DNA of 6,187 nucleotides from Endomicrobiia bacterium (GTDB taxonomy: Bacteria > Elusimicrobiota > Endomicrobiia > Endomicrobiales > Endomicrobiaceae): positions 1 to 6,187 of the forward strand of contig WQUP01000073.1 of the NCBI GenBank assembly GCA_009782015.1, written 5' to 3'. This document shows positions 5,368-6,187 of the stretch, piece by piece (position 1 is the stretch's first letter; each line of letters starts with the position of its first letter). The position numbers were made by a program, and so were the translations under genes. The notes beneath the pieces were generated by a model that was not told the DNA's origin, did no database searches, and saw only the letters and a list, made by a program, of their open reading frames with translations.

Positions 5368-5599
5368 ACAGTATTCGGTAATTCTTTGGCGTATATCTCA
5401 AAAATTGGCCGAACTTATAATGAAAACCTATAAAGTGAATTTCAGGCAGGCGGCAAAAATTTTGTTTACGTCAAAAACATATTTGATGCTTGAGGATGAG
5501 AGCAGCAAGCTTTGGCATTTCAGCCCGTTATTTTTATTTAAAGTTTTAGATAATGAGCAAAAAACAGGCTTATTTGAAATGCCGGAGGCAATACTTTGA
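5357..5599 (+). CDS. Small conserved-looking protein in the DUF3990 operon, function unknown
   Basis: I do not recognise a named family with confidence. The 80-residue protein begins SDKQYSVILWRISQKLAELIM after Met, a likely amphipathic helix. It continues with FRQAAKILFTSKTYLMLEDESSK (split here: FRQAAKILFTSK, then TYLMLEDE) and ends LWHFSPLFLFKVLDNEQ plus an acidic tail. The layout resembles short helical proteins often found beside DUF3990 genes. ATG 5357 was chosen over 5342 because GGAG at 5347-5350 is six bases before it. It overlaps the DUF3990 stop by 11 bp and the following start by 4 bp, so the three are almost certainly translated as one operon. It has no catalytic signature; an adaptor, antitoxin or neutralising partner is possible but is inference. 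Confidence 0.8.
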   Translation: MSDKQYSVILWRISQKLAELIMKTYKVNFRQAAKILFTSKTYLMLEDESSKLWHFSPLFLFKVLDNEQKTGLFEMPEAIL

Positions 5600-5802
5600 A
5601 GAACTCGGATAAGTACGCGCTTCTGATATTGGAAAAATACAGAGTATTATCCGGGCTGAATTCGTCTGCGGTGTACGAGCTTTTTGAAAAAAAAGGTATT
5701 TTCGATTACATAGAGGACACATACGAGGCCTTGCATACTCAAGACACAAATTTAGTCGTGAAAGAAATTGCCGTATTGATAAAAAATAGGAAAAAGATAT
5801 GA
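5596..5802 (+). CDS. DUF3791-like small protein
   Basis: The 68-residue protein has a helix-rich layout. Its core, SAVYELFEKKGIFDYI followed by DTYEALHTQD, resembles the DUF3791 family as I recall it (LF...G..DYI...YEALHTQ...IV.DI). It ends with a basic tail KNRKKI. Translation starts at TTG 5596, which overlaps the upstream TGA by four bases. This start is well supported by GGAGG at 5584-5588 with 7-base spacing. DUF3791 and DUF3990 genes are frequent neighbours in my recollection, which supports both calls. No function is established that I can name; because it is small and lies last in the operon, it could be an immunity or regulatory partner. Confidence 0.78.
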   Translation: MKNSDKYALLILEKYRVLSGLNSSAVYELFEKKGIFDYIEDTYEALHTQDTNLVVKEIAVLIKNRKKI

Positions 5803-5820
5803 TACCTATCAACAACATAT

Positions 5821-5857
5821 GGGACAATGTCCCTACAGTACAGAGGACAAAGTCCTC
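5821..5857. repeat. Pair of short palindromes
   Basis: GGGACAATGTCCC (5821-5833) is a perfect 6-bp palindrome with one central base. GAGGACAAAGTCCTC (5843-5857) is a 6-bp hairpin with a 3-base loop. Both have the GGACA/TGTCC or GGAC/GTCC theme. They lie just after the DUF3791-like stop, in the 3' untranslated part of that operon. Confidence 0.75.
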
Positions 5858-5891
5858 ACAGCACAGCACAGCACAGCACAGCACAGCACAG
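5857..5891. repeat. Microsatellite (CACAG)7
   Basis: Seven uninterrupted copies of the pentamer CACAG fill 35 bp directly after the second palindrome. Such tracts vary in copy number by slipped-strand mispairing. It is not within a supported gene. A frame open across it on either strand gives only repetitive peptide. Confidence 0.95.
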
Positions 5892-5941
5892 CTAATAACA
5901 CCTCTCCTTTAGATGCATTGTTTATAAATTTGAAAGATTTG

Positions 5942-5976
5942 AACCGCTGTTTTCTGACAGCGGTTTTTTTCTTTTT
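5942..5976 (+). terminator. Strong intrinsic terminator of the DUF3990 operon
   Basis: AACCGCTGT (5942-5950) pairs perfectly with ACAGCGGTT (5957-5965) around a 6-base loop. It is followed by a T-run and a second TTTTT (5966-5976). It probably ends the three-gene transcript, leaving a 3' untranslated region of about 140 bases that carries the palindromes and microsatellite. Confidence 0.92.
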
Positions 5977-6041
5977 GCCGGTTATGATGAGACTTAACGG
6001 AAAAAAAGGAGATGTTATTGTCTAGATTGCCGCGGGAACTT

Positions 6042-6062
6042 GGGACATTGTCCCTTTGTCCC
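6042..6062. repeat. Inverted copy of the GGGACANTGTCCC palindrome
   Basis: GGGACATTGTCCC (6042-6054) is the exact reverse complement of 5821-5833, and a further TTTGTCCC half site follows to 6062. It lies 40 bases before the Shine-Dalgarno sequence of the lipoprotein gene. The rest of 5977-6101 shows no gene and no convincing promoter. Confidence 0.7.
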
Positions 6063-6101
6063 ATCGCAATAAGCGGAAAATAAATAAACGGAGGGAAAAG
6101 T

Positions 6102-6187
6102 ATGAAGAAAATTGTTTTGGCTGTAATGTTGTTGGCTTGTTTTGCATTTGTTCTTGGGGCATGTTCAAAAAGCGGCGGCAGCAAAGG
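6102..6187 (+). CDS. Lipoprotein, N-terminus only (3' end outside window)
   Basis: The visible 28 codons encode a lipoprotein signal peptide: positive MKK start, hydrophobic stretch IVLAVMLLACFAFV, and lipobox LGAC with the acylated Cys21, then a Ser/Gly/Lys-rich linker (SKSGGSK). The precursor would be cleaved by signal peptidase II and anchored in a membrane. GGAGGG at 6090-6095 with 6-base spacing fixes the start. Such beginnings are common in solute-binding proteins of ABC transporters, but the mature part is outside the window, so the role is unknown. Confidence 0.88.
   Translation, partial: MKKIVLAVMLLACFAFVLGACSKSGGSK

Noticed and set aside
5819..6025. 68-residue plus-strand frame across the microsatellite and terminator
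   Set aside because: It consists of palindrome, pentamer repeat and terminator sequence, with no ribosome binding site or motif.
6012..6083. Mini-frame starting ATG right after AAGGAG
   Set aside because: The spacing between AAGGAG and ATG is zero, and the peptide runs through the GGGACA palindrome; no support as a gene.

Overview
The window (6187 bp) is from a bacterial chromosome with a compact, mostly co-directional (+) gene layout. The left two thirds hold conserved housekeeping genes for amino-sugar, cofactor and lipid metabolism. The right third holds a small accessory module of three overlapping genes. Protein style, a lipoprotein with a Gram-negative-type lipobox, and a high load of short palindromic repeats would fit a diderm lineage such as Elusimicrobiota (Endomicrobia-like). 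That placement is an inference from impression, not from a marker gene.

Left region (1-2378): the 3' end of glmM (phosphoglucosamine mutase), then pdxJ (pyridoxine 5'-phosphate synthase), closed by an intrinsic terminator that overlaps its own last codons. nagB (glucosamine-6-phosphate deaminase) follows and is coupled by an ATGA overlap to acpS (holo-ACP synthase). GlmM consumes glucosamine-6-phosphate for cell-wall synthesis and NagB returns it to glycolysis, so the two flank a metabolic branch point.

Middle region (2379-4798): nnrD (ADP/ATP-dependent NAD(P)H-hydrate dehydratase) and an M20-family metallo-amidohydrolase. This stretch is invaded by repeats. A polypurine 'GAGTGAAG' family has one arm just after acpS and a full 132-bp inverted repeat just after nnrD. 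A related 'GAGAAGTTGGGAAGCT' element follows glmM. In all three cases the stop codon of the upstream gene lies inside or at the edge of the repeat. A different palindromic element, with CGTCATTGCGAG ends, sits in frame inside nnrD and adds about 38 residues. Half of the same element is nested within the loop of the inverted repeat after nnrD.

Right region (4799-6187): a good sigma-70-type promoter whose predicted start falls on the ATG of a DUF3990-like gene, suggesting a leaderless mRNA. The gene is followed by a small unrecognised gene and a DUF3791-like gene, joined by 11-bp and 4-bp overlaps. This triad is the best candidate for an under-described system, plausibly an ADP-ribosyltransferase-fold effector with two small partner proteins. 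After it come small palindromes, a (CACAG)7 microsatellite, a strong intrinsic terminator, and the first 28 codons of a lipoprotein.
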